Source of the DNA: Leptobrachium leishanense
Taxonomy: Eukaryota > Chordata > Amphibia > Anura > Megophryidae
Assembly: GCA_009667805.1 (NCBI GenBank)
Contig: CM019069.1
Location: 49,992,153 to 50,056,152 of the forward strand
Direction: 5' to 3'
Length of the DNA stretch: 64,000 nucleotides
The notes below the pieces were generated by a model. That model saw only the letters and a program-made list of their open reading frames with translations. It was not told the origin of the DNA and did not search any database. Shown piece by piece: positions 43,085-53,605 of this stretch (the first letter of the stretch is position 1; each line of letters opens with the position of its first letter). Made by a program: the position numbers and the translations under genes.

Positions 43085-43500
43085 TGTGTGAGTGAGCAGC
43101 ACTGTGTGAGCGCCGCGGGGGCGGGGTCTCTTTACTTACGTGGCGCCGGGGGACCCCGCCTGTGTGGTGGGAAGGGACTGTGCTCTGGCTCCGCCTCTTC
43201 TCTTCCGCTTGGTCATTTCTTCTCATGCGACGGGTGACGTCGTCCCCACGCAGAAAAAAAAAGAAGAGATTAAAAGGTCAGATTTTTCGCTGAAAACCTG
43301 AAGGGGGTTCTCTGTCTCCTTGTCAGCTTTCTCACGACGAAATGGGACTCCGAGAGGCAGCAGGTCCCACAGGCGGGAGGTGGAGCGAGACTGAACGCAC
43401 TGCGCATGCGCTGCCAGGAGCAACAACACTGCAGGACCCGCGCGGAGCCTTCTTCTGTTTCCGGTTACCATGGAGACCGCCCAGTGGCGGTGCAGGAGCC
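43085..43500. promoter_or_regulatory. CpG island with probable divergent promoter
   Basis: This is one of the few CpG-rich, GC-rich stretches in an AT-rich window. It contains GGGGCGGGG (Sp1-like), GCGCATGCGC (NRF1-like, 43391-43400) and several CGCG sites. It covers exon 1 of the minus-strand unrecognised gene, and a plus-strand ATG in good context follows at 43470. Confidence 0.7.
43140..43216 (-). CDS. Unrecognised gene, exon 1 with start codon
   Basis: ATG at 43216-43214 begins MTKRKRRGGARAQSLPTTQA and ends at a strong GTAAGT donor after two bases of a Thr codon. The codon is completed by the first base of the exon at 32848. The exon lies in a CpG island, and its basic N-terminus resembles a nuclear localisation signal. 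This frame is preferred over the overlapping frame starting at 43226 because only it continues in phase. Confidence 0.7.
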
Positions 43501-43618
43501 TGGAGCTTGTTTACCTGTTGCTGGGCCTGTGTCTGAGCATCAAAGGGAGCGAACAACCCCAGACGAGGCCAGGCAGCATGCCTGAAATAATAACACGTGC
43601 TTTACTAGATCATGTCGC
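43470..43618 (+). CDS. Candidate first exon with signal peptide, plus strand
   Basis: ATG at 43470 lies in a near-ideal context (TACCATGGAG). It is followed by METAQWRCRSLELVYLLLGL and CLSIKGSEQ, which looks like a signal peptide. The frame stays open into a MITE at 43645, so a donor must lie earlier, but no strong one was found (CACGTGCTTT at 43595 is weak). No downstream exon was identified. The end given is arbitrary. Confidence 0.25.
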
Positions 43619-43644
43619 CATTTCACCTTCTACAGCAAGGGGGC

Positions 43645-43780
43645 AGCAGTGCTGCCTTTGCCCTCCAGATGTTTTTGGAGCCACATTTCCCATGTGGCTC
43701 AACTAAACTATTGAGTAGCTGAGCATCATGGGAGATGTAGATTCAAAACATCTGCAGGACAAAGGTTTCTGACAGCTGCT
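43645..43780. mobile_element. hAT MITE, diverged copy of 32576-32711
   Basis: CTTTGCCCTCCAGATGTTTT and the inverse ACATCTGCAGGACAAAGG form the arms. TACATCTCCCATGATGCTCA-type inner blocks are shared with the other copies. The termini are decayed. Confidence 0.7.
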
Positions 43781-44024
43781 CCATATTGTCTCTATCAAAA
43801 AGAACATGATATTTTAACACAATATAACATACATGGCTCACACTCCTATCTGCCCCCCCCATCCCCACTTCTGCATCGCCCTAGAGAGTGATACTGTGCC
43901 CCGTAGAGCCTGTGCCTGGGTTTCCGTGGAGGAGTGCGGAGACCTGGGAGTCAGGAAAGGTCAGATCATCCTCCTGCTGAGCTTGGACACTGGCAGACAG
44001 ATCGGCCCTTAGAGAAACCGAGGG

Positions 44025-44600
44025 CCAGATTACGAACGTAACGCTAAAATGGGGAGGCTAACGGGAAAATCCGTGCCTGCAGGATTCCCCGTAGTGTCCC
44101 AATATTAGTGTTAGATTTCAGGGCAAGCGCAGCACCTCTCCCTGGATTGAAGAACTGCCCTCAATGATACTCAACGGTATCACCATAGGACTCCATGGAG
44201 GGTTGCGCTGTTCAGGTCGGGAGATCTCGCTATTGCAAGATAGCGCACCACCAAGGAGTAATCATGGAGGGAGACTATTTGTCCCCAGTTTCAATCTGCT
44301 CGCGGCAGGAGAAGCGGCGGCTCGGGCCACCATTCTCAGGATGAGGTGATTATCGGATTTATTGGGGGGGGGGTTTAGGGGGTGCTAAATGATTCTACAA
44401 AAGTGGAATTAGTTAGAACCAACTTTTAGGTGTCGCTAACTAACATTTCTGTTAGTGCATCGGTGCAGTGTAGGACTTTGTAATACTTATCCTAGCCCTA
44501 ATTACTGATTGTGCTCCCCATGGTAAATAGAGGATGCCCAAAGTACAGTAAACTCGCGCAAGCCAGAGCAATCAACAATGCCCTAACGGGTTTTTCAGGG
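44025..44600. repeat. Diverged DNA-transposon-like repeat (family of 6455-7050)
   Basis: It shares with 6455-7050 the GGCTCGGGCCACCATTCTCA-type block, the oligo-G run followed by TTTAGG, and GCTAAATGATTCTACAAA. No coding remnant was found. Confidence 0.5.
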
Positions 44601-45077
44601 GTTTTATCGTCAGGAATGTAATATTGGGGCATGCGTTAAAGTCACTTATCCTGACATTAATGCTTACACCCCTGAAGACTACCTGGGATCCCAACTCTCC
44701 CTGAAGTTCTGGGAGTCTCTGAAGTGAATGTGAGCTTCCTGACACCATCAAACGCTTCTGAAGCTTCTGGATTCGGGAGAGGTGGGATCCTGTGCTGTGC
44801 GGAGGGCACACTCATTTTAAAGTCAGTGTGGTGAGGTCTGCGCTTCCTTCTAGGCGCTTTAACCGAGTGCAGAGTTTGTTCTCTCGCCGTTGAAAATGGC
44901 TCCAGAGAGAGCCGAAACGTCGGTCCACTTTTGACATGCCATAAATAAATTTTGTTGTTTTATTTTTTCATGTGCAGCCAACCTGGTTATTTATTTATAT
45001 ATTTACTCTTTGGCTTGCACCAATTTGGTTTTCAAGAGATATTATTTTTTTTGTTGAAGGAGCTGCAGGAATATAGG

Positions 45078-45118
<41 letters not shown>

Positions 45119-45439
45119 GGTGAAACTCGAAAAATTAGAATATCGTGCAAAAGTTCATTTATTTCAGTAATGCAACTTAAAAGGTGAAACTAATATATGA
45201 GACTCATTACATGCAAAGCAAGATTGTTCAAGCTGTGTTTTGTCATAATTGTGATGATTATGGCTTACAGCTCATGAAAACCCCAAATCCACAATCTCAG
45301 AAAATTCTAATATTACATGCAATCAGGGCAGCCATCAGAAATGATGGGGCCCCTTACTAAACCTCACGATGGGGCCCCCCAGGGCCCCCCCTCAACCTCT
45401 AACAGCTTTTCTCCCCTTCAAAAAAAAAAAGGACATAAC

Positions 45440-45590
45440 ATAGCACCACAGCAATAAAACTCCCAGTAATGTGCAGTGTGTATTAGCGTATCACAGTATC
45501 CACAGCAATAAAACTCACAGTAATGAGCGGTGTGTCTGAACGTATCACAGAATCCACAGCAATAAATCTCACAGAAACGGACTGTGTATG
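45440..45590. repeat. Three tandem CACAGCAATAAAACTC units of about 55 bp
   Basis: CCACAGCAATAAAACTCACA followed by GTAATG and GTATCACAG recurs three times. The same unit occurs at 58198-58360 outside this element. Confidence 0.75.
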
Positions 45591-45594
45591 ATGG

Positions 45595-48372
45595 CCTTTG
45601 GGTCTGGGTCTGGGCCCTGGGTCTGGTCCCTGGGACTGGGCCTTGGGGTCTGGTCCCTGAGGTCTGGTCCCTGAGGTATGGGCCCTGAGGTCTGGGCCCT
45701 GAGGTCTGGGCCTGGTCCCTGGGTCTGGCCTGGGGTCTGGTCCCTGGGGTCTAGCCTGGGCCCTGGTCTCTGGGTCTGGGCCTTGGGGTCTGGGCCCTGG
45801 GTTTGGGCCTAGGGGTCTGGGCCCTAGGTTTTGGGCCTTGGGCCCTAGGTTTTGGGGTCTGGGCCTTGGGGTCAGGGCCCTGGGTTTGGGCCTTAGGGTC
45901 TGGGCCCTAGTGTCTGGGCCTTGGGGTCTGGGCCCTGGGTTTGGGCTTTGGGGTCTGGGTCTGGGCCTTAGGGTCTGGGCCCTGGGTTTGGGCCCTGAGG
46001 TCTGGGCCTGGTCCCTGGGTCTGGCCTGGGGTCTGGTCCCTGGGGTCTAGCCTGGGCCCTGGTCTCTGGGTCTGGTCCCTGGGCCTTGGGGTCTGGGCCC
46101 TGGGTTTGGGCCTAGGGGTCTGGGCCCTAGGTTTTGGGCCTTGGGCCCTAGGTTTTGGGGTCTGGGCCTTGGGGTCTGGGCCCTGGGTTTGGGCCTTAGG
46201 GTCTGGGCCCTAGTGTCTGGGCCTTGGGGTCTGGGCCCTGGGTTTGGGGTCTGGGTCTGGGCCTTAGGGTCTGGGTCCTGGGCCCTGGGTTTGGGCCTAG
46301 GGGTCTGGGCCTTGGGGTCTGGGCCCTGGGTTTGGGCTTTGGGGTCTGGGTCTTAGGGTCTGGGTCCTGGGTTTGGGCCTAGGGGTCTGGGCCCTGGGCC
46401 TTTGCCCTGAGTCTGGGCCATAGGGTCTGGGCCCTGGGTTTGGGCTTGGGGTCTGGGCCCTGGGCATTTGCCCTGGGTCTGGGCCATAGGGTCTGGGCCC
46501 TGGGTCTGGGCCTTAGGGTCCTGGGCCTTGGGGTCTGGGCCATGGGTTTGGGCCTAGGGGTCTGGGCCCTGGGTTTGGGTCTTGGGGTCTGGGCCCTGGG
46601 CATTTGCCCTGGGTCTGGGCCTTGGGGTTTGGGCCTAGGGGTCTGGGCCCTAGGGTCTGGGCCCTGGGTTTGGGCCCTAGGGTCTGGGCCCTGGGTTTGG
46701 GCCTAGGGGTCTGGGCCTTGGGGTCTGGGTCTGGGGTCTGGGTCTGGGCCTTGGGGTCTGGGTCCTGGGCCTTGGGCCCTGGGTCTGGGTCCTGGGCCTT
46801 GGGGTCTGGGCCCTGGGTTTGGGCCCAGGGGTCTGGGCCCTGGGTCTGGGCCTTGGGGTCTGGGTCCTGGGGTCTGGGTCCTGGGCCTTGGGGTCTGGGT
46901 CTGGGTCCTGGACCTTGGGGTCTGGGCCCTGGGTTTGGGCCTAGGGGTCTGGGCCCTGGGTTTGGGCTTTGGGGTCTGGGCCTTAGAGTCTGGGCCCTGG
47001 GTTTGGGTCTGGGGTCTGGGCCCTGGGCCTTTGTCCTGAGTCTGGGCCATAGGGTCTGGACCCTGGGTTTGGGTCTTGGGGTCTGGGCCCTGGGCATTTG
47101 CCCTGGGTCTGGGCCATGGGGTCTGGGCCTACGGGTCTGGGCCCTGGGTCTGGGCCTTGGGGTCTGGGTCCTGGGGTCTGGGGTCTGGGCCTTGGGGCCT
47201 GGGTCTGGGGCCTTGGGGTCTGGGCCTAGGGGTCTGGGCCTTGGGGTCTGGGCCTTAGGGTCTGGGCCCTGGGTTTGGGTCTAGGGGGTCTGGGCCCTGG
47301 GTTTGGGCCTAGGGGTCTGGGCCCTGGGCCCTAGTGTCTGGGCCCTGGGTCTGGGTCCTGGGCCATGGGTTTGGGCCTAGGGGTCTGGGCCCTGGGTTTG
47401 GGCTTTGGGGTCTGGGCCCTGGGCATTTGCCCTGGGTCTGGGCCATAGGGTCTGGGCCTAGGGGTCTGGGCCCTGGGTCTGAGCCCTAGGGTCTGGGCCC
47501 TGGGTTTGGGCCCTGGGTCTGGGCCCTAGGGTCTGGGTCCTGGACCTTGGGGTCTGGGCCCTGGGTTTGGGACTAGGGGTCTGGGCCTTAGGGTCTGGGC
47601 CCTGGGTTTGGGTCTAGGGGGTCTGGGCCCTGGGTTTGGGCCTAGGGGTCTGGGCCCTGGGTTTGGGCTTTGGGGTCTGGGCCTTAGAGTCTGGGTCCTG
47701 GGCCCTGGGTTTGGGCCTAGGGGTCTGGGCCTTTGTCCTGAGTCTGGGCCATAGGGTCTGGACCCTGGGTTTGGGCTTTGGGTCTTGGGGTCTGGGCCCT
47801 GGGCATTTGCCCTGGGTCTGGGCCATAGGGTCTGGGCCTAGGGGTCTGGGCCCTGGGTCTGGGCCCTGGGTCTGGGCCTTGGGGTCTGGGTCCTGGGGTC
47901 TGGGCCCTGGGTCTGGGCCCTGGGTCTGGGCCTTGGGGTCTGGGTCCTGGGCCTTGGGGTCTGGGCCTTAGGGTCTGGGCCCTGGGTTTGGGTCTAGGGG
48001 GTCTGGGCCCTGGGTTTGGGCCTAGGGGTCTGGGTCTGGGCCCTGGGCCCTAGTGTCTGGGCCCTGGGTCTGGGCCTTAGGGTCTGGGTCCTGGGCCTTG
48101 GGGTCTGGGCCATGGGTTTGGGCTTAGGGGTCTGGGCCCTGGGTCTGGGCCCTGGGTTTGGGCTTTGGGTCTTGGGGTCTGGGCCCTGGGCATTTGCCCT
48201 GGGTCTGGGCCATAGGGTCTGGGCCCTGGGTCTGGGCCTAGGGGTCTGGGTCTGGGCCCTAGGGTCTGGGCCCTGGGTTTGGGCCCTGGGTCTGGGCCCT
48301 AGGGTCTGGGCCCTGGGTTTGGGCCTAGGGGTCTGGGTCTGGGTCCTGGGCCTTGGGGTCTGGGCCCTGGCT
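45595..48372. repeat. G-rich minisatellite, about 2.8 kb
   Basis: Variants of GGTCTGGGCCCTGGGTTTGG and GCCTAGG/GCCTTGG are arrayed irregularly for 2.8 kb. Each unit has several GGG runs on the plus strand, so stable G-quadruplexes are possible. Long frames in several phases (up to 226 residues of Gly/Leu/Trp or Pro/Gln/Arg) are by-products. Confidence 0.95.
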
Positions 48373-48885
48373 CACCACTCGCTGTCTTCTATCTTCTTTT
48401 CTTCTGCTCTTCAGCTCTTCTTTTCTTCACCTTTTCTTTAATCTTCTTCTCTTCTGTCTTCTTCCCGGTCCCTCCAGCTCCGGCGCGCAGCTTCACTGAG
48501 TGGAGGGGCGGAGCCAAAGCAACGTGCTTGGGAGGCCCCTCACACGCTGCTTGGCCCCGCCCAGCCAGGAAGTGAAGCTGCCAGGAGCCGGAGGAGACAC
48601 AGTGTCTCAGTCTCCTCCGGCTCCTGCAGCAGCAGCAGCATGGACACAGCTCCGGATTCGGACTCATCGAGTCCGATACCGGAGCTGTTAAAGGGCGACG
48701 CCGCTGCCGTCGGGGGCCCGGGATCCCCCCCCCGGGCCCCGGCGGCCCGGGCCCCCACCGGGCCCAGGCCCCTTACGGCAGTATTGGGCGTAATGCCCTG
48801 ATGGCGGCCCTGCATGCAATCAATAAAACAAGGATTGTACATAGAACAATATGGGACCTCTGAAAAGTATAAGCTGCATATGTAA

Positions 48886-49874
48886 TCAGTACTTGGTTTG
48901 GGCCCCTTTTGCAGCAATTACTGCCTCAATGCGGCAATGTGGCATGGAAGCTATCAGCCTGTGGCACTGCTGAGGTGTTATGGAAGACCAGGATGCTTCA
49001 ATAGCGGTCTTCAGCTCTTCTGCATTGTTCGGTCTCATGTCTCTCATCTTTCTCTTGGCAATGCCCCATAGATTCTCTATGGGGTTCAGGTCAAGCGAGT
49101 TTGCTGGCCAATCAAGCACAGTAATCCCACGGTCATTGAACCAGGTTTTGGTGCTTTTGGCAGTGTGGGCAGGTGCCAAGTCCTGCTGGAAAATGAAGTC
49201 AGTATCCTCATAAAGTTCGTCTGCGGAAGGAAGCATGAAGTGCTCCAAAATCTCCTGGTAGACGGCTGCGTTGACCCTGGACTTAATGAAGCACAGTGGA
49301 CCAACACCAGCAGATGACATGGCTCCCCAAATCAACACAGACTGTGGAAACTTCACACTGGACTTCAAGCATCTTGCAGTGTGTGCCTCTCCATTCTTCC
49401 TCTATACTCTGGGTCCTTGGTTTACAAATGAGATGCAAAAGTAGCTCTTATCAGAAAAGAGGACTTTGGACCACTGAGCAAGAGACCAGGTCTGTTTTTC
49501 TTTAGCCCAGGTAAGTCGCTTCTGACGTTGTTGTTCAGGAGCGGATTGACAAGAGGAATACGACATTTGAAGCCCATGTCCAGGATCCATCTGTGTGTGG
49601 TGGCTCTTGATGCACTGACTCCAGCGTCAGTCCACTCCTTGTGAAAGTCCCCAACACTTTTGAATGGCCTTTTCCTGACAATCCTCTCCAGGCTGTGGTC
49701 ATCCCTGCTGCTTGTGCACCTTTTTCTTCCACACAACTTTCTATAAATGTTCTTTGATACAGCACTTGGGGAACATCCAACTTCTATTGCAATTACCTTT
49801 TGAGGCTTTCGCTCCTTATGGAGGGTGTCAATGATGGTTTTCTGCACAACTGTCAGGTCAGCAGTCTTTCCCAT
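48886..49874 (-). pseudogene. Tc1-like transposase, broken by a frameshift and a stop
   Basis: ATG at 49874-49872 starts MGKTADLTVVQKTIIDTLHK, with the paired helix-turn-helix DNA-binding half. The frame shifts near 49525 (after NPLLN), and one Trp codon near 49410 has become TAG. The catalytic residues of the DD34E set remain visible: FSDKSYF, FQQDLAPAHT and DLNPIENLWG. The tail ends AAKGAQTKY. The family protein is about 330-340 residues. Two lesions make this copy inactive. Confidence 0.9.
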
Positions 49875-50280
49875 GATTGTGATTCCTACTGATCCAGACT
49901 GAGAGACCATTTAAAGGCTCAGGAACCCTTTGCAGGTGTTATGGCTGAATTAGCTGATTCGAGTGGGACACTTTGAGCCTAGAATATTGCACCTTTTCAC
50001 AATATTCTATTTTTCTGAGATTGTGGATTTGGGGTTTTCATGAGCTGTAAGCCATAATCATCACAATTATGGCAAATCACGGCTTGAACTATCTTGCTTT
50101 GCATGTAATGAGTCTCTCATATATTAGTTTCACCTTTTAAGTTGCATTACTGAAATAAATGAACTTTTTCACGATATTCTAATTTTTCGAGTTTTTCCTG
50201 TATATATATATATATTTGTGCAAGTAGGAGTCAGCACTCATGGGGTTTTTTAACTTCCAAACTATTTATTAATCCATAAA

Positions 50281-50324
50281 ATCGACCTTTCAGCTCCTCA
50301 CAAGGGAGCTTTCATCAGGATAGC
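50281..50324 (-). ncRNA. Hammerhead-like motif, minus strand
   Basis: On the minus strand the canonical CTGATGA is followed by AA and a 6-bp stem II (AGCTCC/GGAGCT) with loop CTTGTGA. GAAA, a minimal stem III (A-GG-U) and a GTC cleavage triplet follow. Stem I shows only ATC/GAT. AATAAA lies about 20 bases downstream on that strand, as near several of the other copies. Confidence 0.4.
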
Positions 50325-50852
50325 AATAGAGATTGTGCACAATATACAATTAAATGTGCATTAACATGATATAATTATAGACAATGTTCTGCATATATAT
50401 CAATCGCCAATAGCTACCTTATATGCTCTATGTTTCCAAACCATTCCCCACTATCAGCACATTCCTTTTATGTCAGTATCCCTCGTCTCCATGTACCATT
50501 TGTACTCACATTTTAATTGGTATCCAGTGACATTAGGCAGTCTTGTGGAGCTGTGCTTCTCCTAAATCAGAGCTGCGCACTGTATTAGTGGATAGCATAT
50601 ATGAGGATATGACAGAACTGTGCTGATATGTAATACCCATAACACTGCTCTCTTTATCTTTGCTTAATCCTGTCTGCAATGACTCTTGTCCTACAGCCAG
50701 TAGGACAACCTGAATGCCTCCCCCAAATGTAGCTTGCACCCTCTACCCAGTGAGCAAGAGGAAATGTGAAGAGCTGAAATGGTGTTTATAAATAAGTTAT
50801 CTCTAGCCTGTTATAAATGCATCGTCACCAATAATATATAAATGATAGAGAA

Positions 50853-51165
50853 GATACAATGTGTGGTGGAAAACACAAGAGCTTTATTCTTTCATGACAC
50901 AAACCACCTAAAAGTGTCATTAAAAGAAGATGGTGCTCATTGTGTTTTAGAGTGGATACAGTGTTTGGTGGAAAACACAAGAGCTTTATTCTTTCATGAC
51001 ACAAAACCACCTAAAAGTGTCATTGGCAGGAGGATGGTGCTCATTGTGTTTTAGAGTGGATACAGTGTTTGGTGGAAAACACAAGAGCTTTATTCTTTCA
51101 TGACACAAAACCACCTAAAAGTGTCATTGGCAGGAGGATGGTGCTCATTGTGTTGTAGAGCAGAG
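50853..51165. repeat. Three tandem copies of a 102-104-bp unit
   Basis: GGTGGAAAACACAAGAGCTT, ATTCTTTCATGACACAAA and GATGGTGCTCATTGTGTT recur at 50853, 50955 and 51059. The last two copies are nearly identical, pointing to recent duplication. Confidence 0.9.
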
Positions 51166-51457
51166 AACATGCTCCCATTGATGGCATTCAGCAGAAGATG
51201 CTCCATCCCATGGTATATTGCAGTTGATGCTGTAAAGAAGGAACCATATTTTAGTATAATGCATCAATTCTACACCTGTACTATTTTCAATATCATCATA
51301 GATGTACTCGGACCCCGAAATTGCTTTACAGTGAGTGTCCATGAGGACAAAATCAGTAACTAATTGTAGGAAACCAAAAAAGATACAGTCAGGAAGCAAA
51401 CTGTGAATGGGTTGAGCAATTTCCATTCAATATTTCCACCATATAACTAAACACAAA

Positions 51458-52491
51458 GGGCCCTATCACCTGGTGTGAGCTAAAATGCCATCGCTAAAGA
51501 AAACATTTAGCGCGAGTCGCTAAAACCTAGCGCCTGACGACCTACTAACAGATCACCTTGTCCGCAGGAGTCTGTGTACGAGGTCATTCAGCTCACGCTA
51601 GGGAAATGCTGAGACCCGGGATGAGACCTTCGTTAATGCGGTTGTGTACAGGATAGAACCTTATATAAGTATGAACACATCCAGCGAAGAGAACCTCACA
51701 CCCCTGCATCATTAAAATCCTCCAAGGTGGCCGTATCATCCATGATTTGATGCACACATATATTATTAAGGCTGATGGGCATTGCATGATACATGCCACC
51801 CAACAGCGTGTAAAATAATTACACTGCATTTAATAGATTATTATTATTATTCTTTATTTATAAAGCACCAGCATATTCCGAAGCGTGGAAAAGGAAGGCC
51901 AGGTGAGCGACAATAATTTCCCTGCTGCAGCATATAAATAATACATGTTTCAGGACAAGACTTATCCATGTGCTCCTCTCTGCAAAAACTATTCTTATGT
52001 GTCCCTTTAAACATGGTCCAAACCTAATAATCAACCGCTCACATACTATGAATAACTCCAAGCTTAAAATGTTTAAAATTAGGCAATGTATTAAAATTAG
52101 GATATATGTGGATAAAGGATACATATATATCATAATAGAGCCTACTGCAACAGCAGCGACATTGGTAACCAGATCCATTACTATGGTGTATGGGGCCAAG
52201 AGAACACCTGTGCTGCATTCCTTTAAATGCCGGTCAATTTTGGGTGAGGACCTGTTTTTTGTGGGGGGGCTTTTGAGTTAGCACCACGGTTGAGCAGTAG
52301 GTAAAATTTTGCGATTAGTGTCGTTAATTTAGCACAGGAACCAAGTGATCTGTTAGTTACAAAAGAGCTAAAGATCTCTAGCCCCCCATGTTAGGTATAG
52401 GACACGGAAAGTACAATAAGCTCGTGCTATGAATCACTATTAGCTGAAACATACCAACGCTAAAATTAGCTCACACCAGGTGATAGTGCCC
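51458..52491. mobile_element. DNA transposon with about 25-bp inverted ends, 1.03 kb, carrying an L2 tail
   Basis: GGGCCCTATCACCTGGTGTG at the left is inverted at the right (CACACCAGGTGATAGTGCCC). The inside includes an inverted L2 3' tail near 51838-51905 (TTATTATTCTTTATTTATAA). No transposase frame was recognised. Confidence 0.8.
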
Positions 52492-52885
52492 AAAATGGGG
52501 CAGAAAGCATTGAGAGCCATTCGTGGGACCTTATTCTCAAAGATGCCAAAGCCCTTGAACCTGAGTGCAACACTTAGATTCAGGGCAGGTTTAAGCCACT
52601 GCAGTTGGAGGACTGAATCAACAATCTGTGGATCCCCATGAAGGGGCTGAAAGGAGCATAGGGTAGTGTGACCAGTCAAATAACATTCCGTTGTCGCGCT
52701 GTGTAGCATGTGTGTAATTAATTTGTAGCATTACAGGAGACCACTGTATCTATGGGCAGAGAGAGTAGCATGGATTGGGTAAGTGTGCACTTACTACATA
52801 CTGCAGGAGCATTTGCTCATAATTCTGTTCCTGTGTTCTTCCTCGAGACAGCATCATCCTTGTATCGGGGGCTGCTCTAGGGCTT

Positions 52886-53008
52886 TTACGTCTTCCATTC
52901 GGGGTTGACAAAAGACAAGCCACGGATGAGATGTTCTTCAGACACTGAACTGTTATCCAGTATGAAAGAGAAGAGTTCTTCCATGTAGTGTGTCTGTGCA
53001 TCCTGCGA
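52886..53008 (-). CDS. PKC-like kinase, exon 9 (C-terminal tail and stop)
   Basis: The exon encodes a tail ending in HLIRGLSFVNPEWKT and TAA (52888-52886). LSFVNP corresponds to the PKC hydrophobic motif with its phosphorylatable Ser, although the first aromatic is Leu. Of two tandem AGs the upstream one (TTGTTGCAG) is taken as acceptor, adding Ser-Gln. Confidence 0.88.
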   Translation of the reverse strand, partial: SQDAQTHYMEELFSFILDNSSVSEEHLIRGLSFVNPEWKT

Positions 53009-53165
53009 CTGCAACAAGAAAAGATCTCAAGAGTCTACCAAACACATAAAGACCTAGACTGCAGGAGAAATTGCCAGGAGAAATGGGAATACTCTGTGTA
53101 TCATGGAAACTCGTCCATGTGAGTGATTACTGGTGGAGTAATCAGGTTTGGCCGTTTGTACTTAC

Positions 53166-53294
53166 TGTCAATGGAAGGAATGGTGATGCGACTTGGCGTT
53201 TCTCTATTTCCTGCCAATTAACACCTGCAAAGAAGGGGTGATCTCTGATGTTGCCGTTCACCCCAAGGCGTGTTTCTGGGTCCTTGTCCAGAAG
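53166..53294 (-). CDS. PKC-like kinase, exon 8
   Basis: The exon encodes LLDKDPETRLGVNGNIRDHP and FFAGVNWQEIEKRQV, matching the end of the PKC kinase domain, with the invariant Arg in TRLG. It ends SPFLPLT at a GTAAGT donor. Confidence 0.92.
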
Positions 53295-53413
53295 CTGGTA
53301 AGAAAGGGAGAGAGGTAAACTGAATATTACAAAGCCGGAGCATTGGTCACTGCCTTATAGAAATAGTTATATATAGTTTTTACAAGTTTCCTTCTATAAC
53401 AGCCGATTGTTAC

Positions 53414-53605
53414 CTGGGTCAGAAGGTCTGCAGCATCACTGGCCAACCAGTCGGGAAAAGTTGGACAGGCGGTCAGAACCTCCTGAATAAACGATGGTCT
53501 ATACAGCTTCTCATTGAATGGATGTTTCCCGGTCATGAGGCGGCTGAGAATTACACCCAAGGACCACCAATCCGCTGAGGCTCCATAGGCTGTGTTGTTG
53601 AGAAC
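53414..53605 (-). CDS. PKC-like kinase, exon 7 (helices E-G)
   Basis: The exon encodes VLNNTAYGASADWWSLGVIL with the invariant Asp-Trp-Trp, then MTGKHPF and LASDAADLLTQ. The donor is GTAACA. Confidence 0.92.

Larger units (their letters stand above)
28392..43216 (-). other. Span of an unrecognised multi-exon gene (basic, probably nuclear protein)
   Basis: Four exons (43140-43216, 32805-32848, 29674-29831 and 28392-28670) have consensus splice sites and compatible phases (2, 1, 0, 0). They give about 185 residues with an ATG in a CpG island. The product starts with MTKRKRRGG, has further Lys/Arg clusters (AKRKR, TRSKSR), then a Ser/Asp/Glu-rich segment with FLLPLDVIMGLAPMP. It was not recognised. 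The pattern suggests a chromatin or cell-cycle protein, which is inference. The gene continues downstream; candidate exons lie at 24767-25799. A Gypsy element sits inside intron 1. Confidence 0.75.
45324..48812. mobile_element. hAT-type non-autonomous element, 3.49 kb, with 8-bp duplication CATGCAAT
   Basis: The ends CAGGGCAGCCATCAG and CTGATGGCGGCCCTG are inverted repeats of 15 bp. CATGCAAT lies directly on both sides (45316-45323 and 48813-48820). The content is a short tandem repeat (45440-45590), a 2.8-kb G-rich minisatellite and a GC-rich right part (48370-48800). No transposase was found. Confidence 0.9.
45117..50200 (-). mobile_element. Tc1-like transposon with long inverted repeats, split by a hAT-type insertion
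   Basis: CAGGTGAAACTCGAAAAATT at the left is repeated, inverted, at the right (50200), and the match extends about 200 bp inward. The right end abuts TA; the left end lies in a (TA)n tract. Without the 3.5-kb insertion (45324-48812 plus its duplicated 8 bp) the element is about 1.59 kb, the normal Tc1 size. Confidence 0.9.

Noticed and set aside
44885..44925. Plus-strand TTGAAAA ... GGCTC/GAGCC ... GAAACGTC as a hammerhead ribozyme
   Set aside because: Stem II and GAAAC are present, but the CUGANGA core is lost and stem I does not pair. It is at best a relic.
45838..48441. Long open frames on both strands (up to 226 and 194 residues) of Gly/Leu/Trp or Pro/Gln/Arg repeats
   Set aside because: They exist in several overlapping phases of the same minisatellite, whose units happen to lack stop codons. 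There is no start context, splice structure or conserved domain.
50853..51165. CRISPR-like array
   Set aside because: There are only three direct copies of about 103 bp with no spacers, in a vertebrate genome.
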